A stretch of DNA of 64,000 bases from NCBI GenBank assembly GCA_022813625.1, contig JAKLMB010000007.1:992001-1056000 (forward strand), written 5' to 3'. Source of the stretch: Aaosphaeria pasadenensis (taxonomy: Eukaryota > Ascomycota > Dothideomycetes > Pleosporales). The notes beneath the pieces are model-generated. The model worked only from the letters and a program-made list of their open reading frames with translations. It did no database searches and was not told the DNA's origin. Made by a program: the position numbers and the translations under genes. Shown piece by piece: positions 33,490-46,435 of this stretch (positions are counted from its first letter, which is position 1; the number at the start of each line of letters is the position of its first letter).

Positions 33490-35341
33490 ATGGAAGACAG
33501 GAAGGAGCATTTCCAGGACGAGAAGATCGAGGTCATCAATGACACTAGGGGCACCAACATCGATCCGATCGCGGAGAAGAAGCTTTTGCGGAAGTTGGAT
33601 CTTCGGGTCCTACCGCCGTTGTTCGTTCTTTTCCTGATGGCGTTCCTTGACCGGACGAACATAGGTAAGGCGATGTTGCAGACGCGTTGAGAGAAGACCT
33701 CACTGACGAGTATAGGAAATGCCCGTATCCAGGGAATGACAAAAGACCTGAAAATGGAGAAACAGGATTACAATATAGCACTATTCGTGTTCTTCATCCC
33801 ATACATTCTCTTCGAAGTCCCATCGAATCTTATCATCAAGAAGCTAGCCCCATCGACTTGGCTTTCCTTGATCATGGTCCTATGGGGTATGTCAAGCTCA
33901 CGAGCCGAATACCTGCCGCCTTAGACTAATCTGCATAGGCATCTCAACCATTGGCATGGGCTTGGTACATACATTTGGGGGGCTCGTGGCAATGCGTGCA
34001 CTACTTGGATTTTTCGAAGCTGGATTGTTTCCTGGTTAGCATCAGTTGTACTGACAACACGATCACACGCTGACTTATGTCTAGGCTGCATCTATCTTAT
34101 CAGCATGTATTACAAGGTTCGTCACTCTGATTAAACCATTAGTACAAATTGGGAGAACGAAAGCTGATCTTTTCCACAGAGATTCGAACTCCAATGGCGT
34201 ATGACTCTATTCTTCACGGCTAGCATTATTGCAGGAGGTTTCAGTGGCGTAAGTTGTTTTCCCAGTGGCCCAATGAATCAAGACTGACCTCATTTCAGCT
34301 CCTGGCCTTCGCCATTGCAAAGATGGCTGGTACGGCAGGATATAATGGCTGGCGCTGGTAAGCATTTTAAACCACCACAACGCCCGGCACCTTTAGTATA
34401 TTTACTCATATCTTCAGGATCTTCATCATCGAAGGTCTAATGACCTTCGTCATTGGTGTCCTAGCCAAGTTCTGGGTTCCAGACTGGCCCGAGACCGCCA
34501 AATTCCTTACAGAGGATGAGCGAGCCTTGCTTGTTGCTCGTCTCTCCTCGGACAGTGGCGATGCAGTAATGTAAGTTGAACGCTCCCGCTATGTCTCCCC
34601 TTCCAATGAACGACCACACGACTAACCTATGACCTCTCCTACAGGAACCGCCTCGACAAGCGTGCCGCGAAGCGCATCTTCCGCGACCCCAAGATCTACC
34701 TCGGAACCCTGGCCTACTTCGGCATCGTAAACACAGGCTACGCGGGCTCCTTCTTCATCCCGACCATCGTCACCGAACTCGGCTACACCGCATCGGCCGC
34801 ACAAGTCCGCAGCATCCCCATCTTCGTCGTCGCGACCGTCACGGCCGTAGCAACCGCCTGGCTAACGGACCGCATGCGCCACCGCTACACCTTCTGCATG
34901 GCCGGACTTGTTATAAGCTCTATTGGGTACATCCTGTTACTGAACCAGCAGAACCTCAGCACGGGCGTCAAGTACTTCGCGCTGTTCCTCATCGTGCCGG
35001 GCGGCTACATAACGCAACCCGTGACACTGGCCTGGATGTCGAACCTCATGTCGGGGCACTACAAGCGCAGCGTCTCGTCCGCGATGCAGATCGGCTTCGG
35101 AAACATCGGCGGCATCGTCGCGTCGAACGTCTTCCTGCAGTCCGAGGCACCGACCTACCGCACCGGCTACGGCGTCTCACTCGGCTTGCTGTGGATCTGC
35201 GGCGCGGCGTGCACATCGCTGTTCTTCCTGGCTAAGAGGGAGAATAAGAAGAGGGAGAGGGGCGAGAGGGATTGGAGGCTGACGGAGCCCGATAGCGATA
35301 ACCTTGGTGATGATCATCCCCATTTCAGACTTACTACTTAA
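33490..35341 (+). CDS. MFS transporter, anion:cation symporter (Dal5/Tna1-like) family
   Basis: Model join(33490..33664,33716..33886,33939..34034,34085..34116,34180..34248,34299..34357,34418..34570,34645..35341), 483 aa. EKKLLRKLDLRVLPPLFVLF followed by FLDRTNIGNARIQGM is the family signature. Also present: FEVPSNLIIKKLAPSTWLS, GLVAMRALLGFFEAGLFPGCIYLISMYYKR, FELQWRM and GWRWIFIIEG. About 12 membrane helices are expected, with a charged C-terminus. This family moves organic anions such as allantoate, nicotinate, pantothenate or vitamins into the cell; the exact substrate cannot be read from the sequence. Eight exons with 50-74 bp introns. The frame extends upstream but without an ATG, so 33490 is the start. 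Confidence 0.93.
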
Positions 35342-36021
35342 GTAAAGGATGTTGTTTCCAGTTATAAGGACTAAGGACTTGGAATTTGGATGATAGTCAG
35401 AGTTCGGTAGCTATGATATACTTGCATATATGTGTAGCTTTGCATACAACGAATTTGAATGACGAATGGTTCGATCTACCAAGAATTGTATGATGAAACA
35501 CTAGGCACAGTAATCATAGCACTCTACACTATGGGGAGGTTCCTCCAGCATCTCATAATCACTTCTTTCATTCCACGCAGTAGTGGTTAGTCTTGTAGTA
35601 CCTCTCAGCCGAAGGGGGAAGCCAGAAATAGTCCAGGGAAGGCTCGTAAGGTTATTTAACTGACTACAGAGACGTTACAAAGGACAGAATAATAAATTAT
35701 TAAAAAAAATATTAAGTCTTTACAACATTCTACTATAATTAAATATAAATGATATAATACTATTTACTAGATACAAAGGTATTTAGATGGTGATCGTAAC
35801 AATAGTGGGTGGCCAGCACTATTTCCGCCTTCCGAATGAAGGACTGGACGAAAGACTAGATCACACACATCCATTAAAATTCCGAGGTCAAGAAGAGAAA
35901 GAATCGTGAGAGTAAACGGCATATTTACAAATGGTACTGAGAATGCATGCAATGAATTTTATTATGATATCTGTAGTACAACATCTTCATGTCACTGCTG
36001 GCCCTAATCAGGATATGTCCC
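35342..36021. other. Convergent 3' intergenic with an AT-rich island
   Basis: 680 bp between convergent genes. Positions about 35685-35775 are strikingly A+T-rich. No gene is seen. Confidence 0.5.
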
Positions 36022-39000
36022 TCATTGGCCATGACCCCAGCGCTTCCATTCTCCCTGGTGAACTTGTACATACTCCTCGACTTCTTCGTCTGAGGGCCAG
36101 CCACCCCATTCCTCGATGCTGTCAATCTGTGCCTTGGTCAATACTATCAGCTCGGTCGAAGCGGGAGCGTTATGCTGCCCTCCCGACAGCCTGCCCTCGA
36201 GTGCACACCTCAATGCCACGAGAGTTCTGTGCCATAGTCTCTCAAGAGAGTTGGACGGAGAGGCATGTGCCTCCATGGCAGCACTGATTTGTGCGGCATG
36301 GCTCACCGCCCACGTGGAGAAGGAGTACAGGCCTTCGTAGTCGCGGACGGCGCCGAGAGCGCGAACGTAGACATGTAGCAGTGCCGCACGAGGCACCAAA
36401 GGCGGAGTAGGTTCAATTGGCAATACATGCGGCGCATGAGTCTCGAGAGCAAGGCCTCCAGCGATGAGATTATGGAACAGCTTTCGGAGCTGACGTGGAC
36501 CTTTCTGCGTTATATCATGCACTAACTTCGGGTTGTAGGCGCCCTGGGAAGCCATATCCCCTGCAGCACGCAACACTATGCCGAACAAGCGCACCTGCTC
36601 CTCATCAACTTCAACACCAGTGCTGTGCATCTTCGTGAGAAGGTCGCTCATCGTATGATATTGTGAGAGAATTCGAATCTCTCTTCTCTCCCGCGTGCTC
36701 CCGGCCAATTTGATGGGCAATTTCCATCGGTCGTAAATGAGATGGTGCATATAGGCGGTCCATGCTGGCCTGTAAAGGGGTCGTCGGCGAATTAACAGAG
36801 CATGTGCGTAATCGAGAAGATACTCTCTATCAGTGCTGAATCTGACTTTGTGTTCCACCATAGAGGGGGAGATGGGAGCAAGGCTGGGAACGTCACGACG
36901 CACACCAAATCGGCATAAAAATCTGATGAAGGCATGGATCAGATAGCCAGGGAGGTCATGGAACTTGGAAGATCTCTTATAGAGCACCGAACCGTTTACC
37001 AAGGTCTCCAATCCACCCTCGAATGCTGCCGTAGAAGAATCCAGGAGTTCTTGGATCGTCTCGAATTGTAATGGCGACTGGATTAAGAATGCAAGAAACC
37101 GTCCTCGAGGAATGACCCCATGTTTGCACATACGACGATAGAGCTGCTCGAAAGACGGGATAGGTTCAGCAATATGTATAAGACCAAGAGGAGAATGAGG
37201 ATCTGGTAGCACCTCTTTCATATCACCGGGAAGGAGGTGTTGGCTGGCTAGAGAACCCTCAGAAGACTCTGGATGATCGGCTGCGTACAGCTTTTCAAAC
37301 ATCGCATGGTAGACTTCGGGATTTGCGGGAGACTCGGATGCCTCGAACGCAAGAAACGCCGCCCATGCCTCTCTTAATGTCCTGGTCGTCCTAATTCGGG
37401 CACCCCACAATGATGATTTGAGAGTATGGGCGGCATTCAGGGATTTTGAGGTGTGAGGCAGTAGAGTTCGCGTTTGTATGGTCGGACTCAAGTCAGTGTC
37501 CCATCCTGCAAAGATCTGTGCAAGATCCGTCCAAGCATCGGTCGTGTAGCCTGCTTCGAACATGCGAAACATTATCTGCATTGCGCGTGATGCACCGAAC
37601 TCGAAACCTTTGTCTTCGTCCATTGCCGTCCGGTCATGCTTCCATGGAGGCCAAGCCGGCCTTTTGAGCATTGCCCATTCACGCTCCTCGGCAGTCTTCG
37701 GTCGTGCAAGCTGAACTCTGACAACACCGCGAAAACCAGAGCGAGTGACGGTGACTGTCGGTGCAGTCTGTGCCATGAATGCTAGGATTTCGAATTGGGC
37801 GACTTCTTGATACTTCGACAGCGCAATCGGATGTATGCTTAACGGTACTGAAATGAGTGAAATCAGAGTGTTACAAAATTGCGTAAGTTCAGTGGTGAAC
37901 TTGTCTCGTGTGTTTTCTTTGCTGTCCATTTCTCCATGAATTCGGGTGGCCTCTGTCCTGAAAGTAGATGCGATCCAAGGCAGGGTCTCGGGCCAAACAC
38001 GTCGCGCATGACGGATCAGACGCACAAGGAAAGCCTTGAGGGGCGACCATTCAATAGGATCCATCTGCAGTTTGCCTGCTAGGAGTCGCATTAATGAGCC
38101 TAAGGCGACCGCTGAAATATGTTTGCGGCGAAGAAGAATCAGGAGGAGAAAATAGGGTGGTAGCGATTGGCTCTCGTGCAGGGTCGCTGTAGCTACACGA
38201 GGATCATGCTCGGTGAGGCTTGCCGCCCATAACTTGACATCATGTTCGGTGAACCCATGCGAGGCAAGCAAGTCCAATTCTTGTAATCCAAACTGATGCT
38301 GTGGTCTATCGGGTGCTGCTGCCTTTAGGTATCGCCCTAGAACGGAGTATAGAGACACGGATTCCCTAGTCCAGTCAATGTCCAATGGTGCCGGAAGTGG
38401 TTGTATCCTCTTTCCAGTCTCCTCTAAATCATTCCCAGCCCAATCTTCTCCGACCAACCCATGGAGTTCACCTTCATCTCGGCTGAGCTGGCCAAGGATG
38501 CCCTCGCTGTTGCGCAAATTCTCATAAGATATCCTGGATTCACCACCATTCTGGACATTGAACCGAATAGATTCAACTACCAACTCTGGTCGACTTTTCC
38601 TTTCTCGTTTGAATCGTCGACGAGAGATCACCTTTTGCGGTGGGTGTTCCAACCATTTGCGAAATGGGGATCTTGAAACATGAGAGGAGATTGCAGAAGG
38701 CTCACTTGCGCTATCTGACTGAAAACGGATTGAGGTTTTGCTTGGTCGATATTGACTAAGTGTGCGATCAAGGAGGATTCGATCGGAGACTGACGATCCC
38801 AGTATAGGCCGGGTACTTGAGTTGCCGGTGGTCAAGCAGCGGGGATGGGGGAGATGTAGACATGGTGTGTAAGTCTTCGTAGGTGATCGATATATTTGGA
38901 GAAAGTATGGCTGAATTATATGTTAGATTACACTGATAAGAAGAGCGTTCGAGAAGACATACGTTGGTGAAGAAGAAACGGATCAAGGGTATTCGCTGCG

Positions 39001-39058
39001 TCGAAAGGAAAGTACGACGAGAGCTACCTGGGGCAGCCAGGGAAGAAGGCAATGGCAT
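36022..39058 (-). CDS. Large, probably mitochondrial, helical (PPR-like) protein
   Basis: Model complement(join(36022..38910,38963..39058)), 994 aa. The long frame has no ATG near its start; exon 1 (ATG at 39058, 32 codons) joined over a 52-bp intron supplies one. The resulting N-terminus is MPLPSSLAAPGSSRRTFLSTQR..., then Arg-rich with no acidic residues, as in a mitochondrial presequence. The rest is almost all alpha-helical, without membrane segments. Passages such as FRMFEAGYTTDAWTDLAQI and FEQLYRRMCKHGVIPRGRFLAFL resemble degenerate pentatricopeptide helices. A role in mitochondrial RNA handling or translation is therefore likely but not shown. It ends WGGWPSDEEVEEYV and a basic-acidic tail. 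Confidence 0.7.
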
Positions 39059-39773
39059 TCATCGACAATGGGGGTATTAGCTGGGATCTGGAAGAAGAAC
39101 TGAACAAGAATTAATTGTGTTGCGAAGACGGAGTACTGGAGAATGCAAATTGCGATGATGTTGTGGAAGCGAATTAGGCCAAAAGATTTGGGGAAGTTCT
39201 TCAGCAATCGTCTGTCCAATGAGAGGCGGTGAAATAAGTTACGTATTAGTCATATCTTTAATACAACTCTGCACCGCGAAACAAACTAACAAACGCGGAA
39301 TGCACAATGAACGTACAATAGATGCAAATCATGAATGAAAAGTCTCTGTAAAAACTATCCCCAGGATATTTGAATCATTGAGCACATCCATTTACAGCCT
39401 GTGAGGGCTCTGGTCCGTTCATTTTGCGGGACGATGCGAACGGGCTTGGCAAAATTACATCGCGTATCTTGCATTGAACATCTTTCCTACTAGTAAGAGA
39501 CCACCGAGACCATCACACACCAAAGAGTCGCATTCCGTCACGTCGCGCACTCCCGTCCTGCGCGCACATACTCACGCTCTACCTTGTCACCCATCCTACT
39601 GATCTAGCTTCAAGTCGCAATCAGATCTGCAGTGTTGCTCGCTGTGCGCAACAATTGTTCAGGACGTGGATCGCGACGCCAACCCACGAACCGACCACGG
39701 CCTCGAGCGCGTTGCACATCAACCCCATCACTCCCGCATCGCGCGGTGAACTTCTCCCATCTCCACCTTCACG
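39059..39773. promoter_or_regulatory. Divergent promoter region
   Basis: 715 bp between divergent start codons at 39058 and 39774. Both promoters must be here. No clear element was identified. Confidence 0.5.
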
Positions 39774-42548
39774 ATGGCCACCACCAACGGTGCCCTGACA
39801 CCACCTCCGCAGATCCCGGCGACTGCGTCTCCCTCGCCAACAAAACGGAAACGGGACGGCAATCAGCAATCAAAACTTCCCAATGGTGTGTCGACCACGA
39901 CGAAAGAACCGTCGGCAAGCGATGCAAATACATCTATTTCGGCCTCCATAAATGATGTCTTCGCAGTCCTTACCAGGTAGGCGCTCTCTTCCTAGTCTCA
40001 AGATCACAAAGGCAGGGTCAAGAATACTAAGACGATTTGACGTAGTTACGACGCCCAGCCCTCGATCCTCAATCACTCGACATCTTCTGCGAAAAGCCGA
40101 TCTCCCTCCGGAGAGTCCGATTCTAAACGTGCAAAAACGAGCGGCCCATCTATTGCCAGTGGAATCGAAAGTGGCGCCTACGAATCCCTAGAATCTCTAC
40201 AGAAAGATATTGAGCTTGCTTGCCGGGATATCTTAGCACCCTTTGAAAAGAATGAGCGGACGATTCCACACCTTACTGCCGAGGATATCAAATTGCAGTC
40301 ATACGTACTTGCTTTTGAGAAGGTTGCAACAGAATTGATTTCGCGAGAGCGTGCGCGCGCTGCCCTGATAACAGAGAAACGTAGTGCAGCTACCCCTGAA
40401 GATGAGGACGGCGAACATGAAATCGACGATTCTGTACCAGTCAAGCAGGAAGGGCAGCCAGAAGAAGATGAATTCACCGCAGGTCGCACTGTTTTGACCT
40501 TGTATGGAAGTGCACAAGGCCCGAAGCAGCTTTTCTCAAGCTTACAACAGCCCACGTCTGTGCCGAACATACGCAGTACTGAGAAAGTGAATCCTAGCGA
40601 GGCGCCAAAGATTCTGCTGCCCTTGCGCGAGGCGAATCTTCCCAATATTATCTCTACAACCGAAATTCTACCCTCGGAAGCAGATATCGCTGTGGAGTCG
40701 AAGAAGACAAGAACTATCGGAGAGGTGTCTAAAACACCTGCTCATCTGCCACAGCTAAGCCCACCAAAGCACGCAAAGCCTATGACCACTCGTGGCAACA
40801 CGATCACATTTGCACCAGTGGACGTACTTCCGAAACCATCTCGCGCAACTTCCCAGTCTTATGCAAATCAGAAGCTTGTAACAGGCCACTGGCTAGGCTA
40901 TGGTGGAGTTGATACACCAAAGGATCCGACTTCGCCGACCGCAAAGCAAAAAAGTAGGCAACGAGCACTGAGCACAGGCGAAGCCCAGCTACCACCTTCT
41001 GAAGCAACGATTGCTGCGGCGCAGCAGGCAAAAGAGGACGCCCTTTTCCGTAGTGTATACTCTACCTTTGCCCCAAGCAGAGATGACGCAACCACTATTG
41101 TTCCTGAGGAGACCAAGAACATGATCTGGTGGCAGAAAGTCGGCGAGAAGCGTTTCAATGAAACTTTCCCCGTGGATCCTGCACTGCTTGAATTGGACGC
41201 TAAAGGAGAGTCCCGCCCGGAAGATGCTGCAAAGGAGAATGACGAGTTCAAAGACGCAGTGGAAAATTTTGTTCCCGTAGAAGAGGACCCATTTCCAACT
41301 TCAGACAAGCCCGAGTTGGAAAAGAACACCGAGGAGGTGCTACAGGAGATATCAGAGCTTATTGAGACACTGGCCTCTCACCAGCGCAACCGCAATGCAT
41401 CTTTGGCCACTAATCCCCGCACGCCAGTCATGCACAACTCCTCCCTTGCAACATTGGCAGGAAGTCCGTCGACACCCTCATCCGAGGAAATTGATGTTTA
41501 TCAGATGCTCAAATCCCAATTAAGCTTGATGATATCTCAACTTCCTCCTTACGCAGTCGCTAAGCTGAACGGCGACCAGTTAGAAGAATTGAATATTAGC
41601 AAGACCATTCTCATCGAAACAGAAGACGCTACCGGTGTCTTGGAAGAGGACCAGCTCTCGAGACTTGCGAAGGGCGTTGCTAATCCAGCCGCTACGCCTT
41701 CCCTCACACGGATGGCTTCCACTGGATCAACACAGTACCCGGCTTCAAGTTCGCAATATAGTCGAGCTACGCCAAGTCATACTGCCGCTCGACCTGCTCA
41801 GACAGCTCAGACATACTATCCTCAAGCACAGTCAGTACACAGGTCACCATCAGTGCATTACCAGCGTCAGGTATCGGGTCCACCGCCACATTACCAACCG
41901 GGAGCTTCCTACGGCAGCAGCACTCCGCGACAGGGCTACGCGGCAACCCCTGGCTACACACAACCGACCCCTCGAGCATCATACAACCAACCTGCACCGT
42001 CGTCTTACTATAATCAGCGCCCAGGACAGCCCGGGAGCTTCTCAACTGCTCCCAGTTCCCAATTTTATCAGAACACACCTTCGACTCAGCAGCACAATCG
42101 ATATACACAACAGCAACCGCCACAAACACCACAGAACGGCTATTTCCCACGGCCGCAAAACATGCCCTCGTTCAACTATGGCGCTGCACCCAACCCCCTT
42201 GCACGTACTGAATCGCCGCTGAAGGGAACCCCGTCTATTCCTCAGTCTGGGTATGGTAATCGTGCAACGTTCATGGCTAACGGCCAGGTTCGAGGTGGCT
42301 ATTACCAACAAGGGCAGAATCCGCAGTATGGCGGGGCGCAAGCATCCACTCCATCGAATGCAGCTGCACCCTCTGGATACAGCCAACAGATGATGCTCGA
42401 CAGACAGCAGCAGGCGCAGACAGCAGCCCAATCCCAGGCCCGAATGGCGGCACAAAATTCGTTCAGACAGGGCTCCGGCACCCCGCAGCCACCGAGCACA
42501 CAGTACGGCAGCCAACCACCAGTCAATGGAACTCCTGTTGTATCATAG
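39774..42548 (+). CDS. Conserved fungal nuclear protein with a long Q/P/Y-rich tail
   Basis: Model join(39774..39976,40046..42548), 901 aa, with a 69-bp intron. Basic clusters near the N-terminus (TKRKRDGN, SKRAKTSG) suggest nuclear import. Conserved-looking blocks: INDVFAVLTSYDAQPSILNH, SLQKDIELACRDILAPFEKNER, TVLTLYGSAQGPKQLFSSLQ, LPLREANLPNIISTTEILP, KLVTGHWLGYGG and MIWWQKVGEKRFNETF. A second helical region (EEVLQEISELIETLASHQR; DVYQMLKSQLSLMISQLPPYA) precedes about 280 residues rich in Gln, Pro, Ser, Tyr and Ala. The composition is typical of chromatin-remodelling or transcription cofactors. I do not recognise a named family with certainty. Confidence 0.78.
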
Positions 42549-43241
42549 AATTATCTCTACTTCTCTTAAGGTAGCGTTTGAACTACGGGTTTTTATTTAA
42601 TTTATTCTGCACGACCATGTCATGCTTTTTCCAGGGAAATGCATCTTCTTCCGCTCTTTTGTCTCAAACTCAAAAACTCAAGAGTGTGGCAGGCGTTACG
42701 GCTGGGGGAGGAAATTGAAATTCGACAAGGGCATTCTTTAATCCGATCGGGTCCAACAGATATGAAGATGGGCGGATGATCGGACAACATTTCTTTCTTT
42801 AGGTTATGGGGGTTTCTTTTGTGCGTGCTTGGTTTCCGCTCTATCCGAGCGCGAAGTGGCATAGCAGGGCCATACCCTACTCCACCTCCCTCACGAGGTA
42901 GGCTTGTGGAGCACAAAATGCGCTGTTGCCTGTTCAAGTAGTATCAGTGTAATATTGTAATATGAACAAGAAGATATCCCAAACTCTACAACTTTGCTTG
43001 CACCAATCTGTATGTCCTAGTTATGTTGATAGGTTAGTAGCTAGTCCCAGGGTCCTCGCGTATAATTGCCCGCCCTTGGTACGTCATTTCTTCTAGCTAG
43101 GCCGCCGAGACAGCACACATACGCCCACCACCCCACACAGGTACCTCGTAAGCCAGATAGCTCCTCCCAATGTTTCCCAAGGCATTTGGCTTACTGAAAT
43201 TCCTACATGTGCCACAGACATGAGAAGTTCACGACACCACT
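42549..43241. other. Intergenic
   Basis: 693 bp between two plus-strand genes. It holds a T-rich 3' end near 42590 and the promoter of the Sro7 homologue. Confidence 0.4.
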
Positions 43242-46200
43242 ATGGCTCATCTCCTCAGAGGAAAGCAGGCTGGAATTCCCAATGATCTATCCGCTGGCCT
43301 AGGTTCTGACCTCTTTGTACTCGATCATGTACGCTTACTTATGTTCCGTTTTGTCTACCCACCATTTTCGCAGAGAGCTGTGTACTAATACAAGAGAAAG
43401 ATCAGGAATTATGGATTGAATTCCCTTGTTAGCCAAATCGCATATGATCCCGTCCAACACCTCTTCGCCGTCGGTACCAACGAGAGTAAATTCGGCGTCG
43501 GTCAGATATACGTATTTGGGCAGAAGAGAGTTGAGGTCATCTTTTCATTGCAGCATCGCAGCTCCGTGAAGATACTCCAATTTTGTGCGGAAAAGTTGAT
43601 TTGCTTGGATAGCAGAAACGACTTCTCCGTCTTCTCGCTCGAGACAAAATCGCTTTCGCGTGCGTTCAGTCCACCGGCGAAAATCACCGCTATACACAGC
43701 GACCCTACGCTCGACTATGCGCTTCTGGGTACGCAGACCGGCGAGATCCTGGCCTTCGACCTCGATCGTGAAAACCTTGCGCCTTTGAAGATTCCGAACT
43801 TCTGGCGCGAGCAGTATCCACGATCCCGCCTGACCTCCATTGTAACCCTTGCGTTTCACCCTCGAGATATCGGCACGCTGCTGATCGGATACAATGCTGG
43901 AGTGGCTCTCTACTCTTTTAAACAAAACAAAGCAACCAAATTTTTGAATTATGTGTTACCGAAAGGAGCCCCTGGAGGAGACTCGGATCCTGCCTCCATC
44001 TTCACAGAACGGAGCCCACCTTTGACGCAAGCTGTCTGGCACCCTACCGGAACTTTTATCCTGACAGGGCATGAAGATAGCAGTCTCGTCATCTGGGACC
44101 CGAAAGATGGCAGAATAGTACAAGCTAGGACTCTGCAGGACACGAACGTGGACAAGCCTGGCCCTGGAAGTTTCAGCCCTGGAGGTGGTGATGGTACCTT
44201 TGCCATCAAATCTCCTATCTTCAAGGTCGCTTGGTGTGCGAACCAAGACCCAGATGACACCGGCATTCTGATTGCAGGAGGAGCACCGTCAAATTTAGCT
44301 ACAAAGTCGCTCACCTTCTTTGAACTTGGCCGTACTCCGGTTTACAACACTTCCTCCTGGCAGGTCCTCGCCAATCACTTCGAAAACCCTAAACGCCAAA
44401 GAATTTTGCCTTGCCCGCCGGGCACAGAAGTTATAGATCTTTGTCTGATCCCACGTTCCTCCCCACACTTCGCTGGTGCACATGATCCCCTCGCTATTGT
44501 CGCTCTACTCGCATCAGGAGAACTCATTACGCTTAGCTTTCCCAGCGGTATGCCCATATGTCCAACAAACCAACTTCACCTATCCTTGACCCTAGTCCAT
44601 CCGTTTGTCAACTACGTGAATCTCGCTCCTGTCGAGCGAACAAGATGGCTGGGATTGACTGAGAAGCGCCAACACGGGCCGCTCTTCCTAACTGGTGGCG
44701 CCGAGGCAAATTATCCGTTGAAGAGATTTGAACACCGGAACGTGGTACAAACCGCTCACGCAGATGGAACGATAAAGCTATGGGATGCTGGCCATGCAGA
44801 TGAGATTGAGAACGATGCCGCCTTGCAAGTCGACGTGGGCCGAGCAGTAGGCCGTCCAGAAAGCGTTGAGGTCACTCGCACTTCATTTGCCGGCGCTGCG
44901 CAAGAGTTATCTGTTGGACTGAGGTCAGGCGAGCTGGTTGTGTTCCGCTGGGGCATCAACAAGCACCCAGGAGAAGAACTTCCATCCGGGCCTAATGAAC
45001 AGCAAAGACTCACAAACATAATGGACCGCACCGAAGCCACGCTTAAGGAGGGCCTACTTCCTTTCACCCTGTTGGACCAGGGCCATGGGCCAGTCACTGC
45101 CCTCAAACACTCTGATGTTGGCTTTGTAGCCGCTGGATTTGAAGGGGGAAGTCTGGCGATCATTGACCTCAGAGGTCCAGCCATCATCTACAACTCATCT
45201 ATATCCGACTTCATCAAATCCGACAAGCGTGGGAGCTTCCGTCGCAGTTCAAACACTCCCTCCACGAGACCTGAATGGCCAACAACCCTCGAGTTCAGCG
45301 TCATGTCGCTTGAACATGAGGAATATCCGAGCATTCTCCTCCATGTTGGAACCAGTCTCGGCCACCTCGCAACTTTTAAACTTCTACCAGACTCGAGCGG
45401 GCGATATAGTGTACAATTTGTGGGAGCGGTCACGCTCGATGACCGTGTGCTCAACGTCTTCCCGATGCATGCGGAAACCGGTAAGCCAGCTTACGCATCA
45501 CAATCGGCCCTCTCCAATCTACGTAGTGGCCTGAAGACCAATGGCGTACTGCTTGCTGTCACGGCGTCCGGCGCGAGAATCTTCAAGCCTGCAACTAGTA
45601 AGGGTGCCCATAAAACCTGGGACGAATTCCTTTGCGATTCGGCAGCCGTTGTCCGGTACGAGGATCTCGGCTATGCGCTACTTGGTCTGTACGGAGATGG
45701 CCGTGCAAGGGGCTACTCGATACCTGCGCTTAAGGAGATCGGAAGCGTGAAGGTCGACCATCTCATGGATGTGAAGAGATTCAGTGAGGCGGTCATTACG
45801 AGCACTGGAGACATTCTAGGCTGGAAAGGCCCTGCCGAGCTAGCATTGGTAAATGTGTTCGGCACGGGCATGAAGTGGTAAGTTAGCCATACTAGGTGCA
45901 GCAGATACGGGTGAGAGTCTTCAAAATTAACGAACTCTAGGAACCAAACCAAGGATACGCTCATGAATCTCGAGCTACTCATTCCTCCACGGCCTCTGAT
46001 ATCTAACATGCAATGGATATCCGGTACCCAGATTGTCACGCCCGCAGATATGGATCTTCTAAGTATGTCTATCCCCAACATCAACTAGCACATTCACTAA
46101 CTGTTTTTGACTTAGTCGGCGGACCTCAACGACCTCCCTCTCAGAGGATGCTTTCACAGGCGCGCGCCGATGAGGAGCAACGCCGCCGCGATGCTCGAGC

Positions 46201-46435
46201 TGCATCAACATCAGCCTCGGGATCTGCAGGCCGCCCCCCGCCCGACAACGAAGGCTGGGGTGCCTGGGCGTCTCGACAACTGAACGAGCGGACCGAGAAG
46301 CTCAACATCGTCGGCGACAGCATGGACAGCTTGAGTCAGAACTCGGCGTCGTGGGCAGATGACGTGAACAAGTATGTCAACAAACAGAAGCGAGGTATGG
46401 TTATGGGTGCTATGAAGAGCAAGTTCGGGTTCTGA
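43242..46435 (+). CDS. SRO7: Sro7/tomosyn (lethal giant larvae) homologue
   Basis: Model join(43242..43328,43401..45877,45941..46062,46116..46435), 1001 aa. The start MAHLLRGKQAGIPNDLS and the next block IRNYGLNSLVSQIAYDPVQ-HLFAVGT are typical of fungal Lgl proteins. Two seven-bladed WD40 propellers follow (for example LTQAVWHPTGTFILTGHEDSSLVIWD and AHADGTIKLWDAGHADEIEN). The C-terminus has an R-SNARE-like helix (LNERTEKLNIVGDSMDSL, SWADDVNKYVNKQKR). Sro7 binds the t-SNARE Sec9 and the Rab Sec4 to regulate exocytosis at sites of polar growth. Introns are 72, 63 and 53 bp. Confidence 0.93.

Noticed and set aside
41635..42222. 195-codon frame inside the Q/P-rich tail of the gene at 39.8 kb
   Set aside because: It is a +1 shadow of low-complexity coding sequence (His/Arg/Thr-rich translation).
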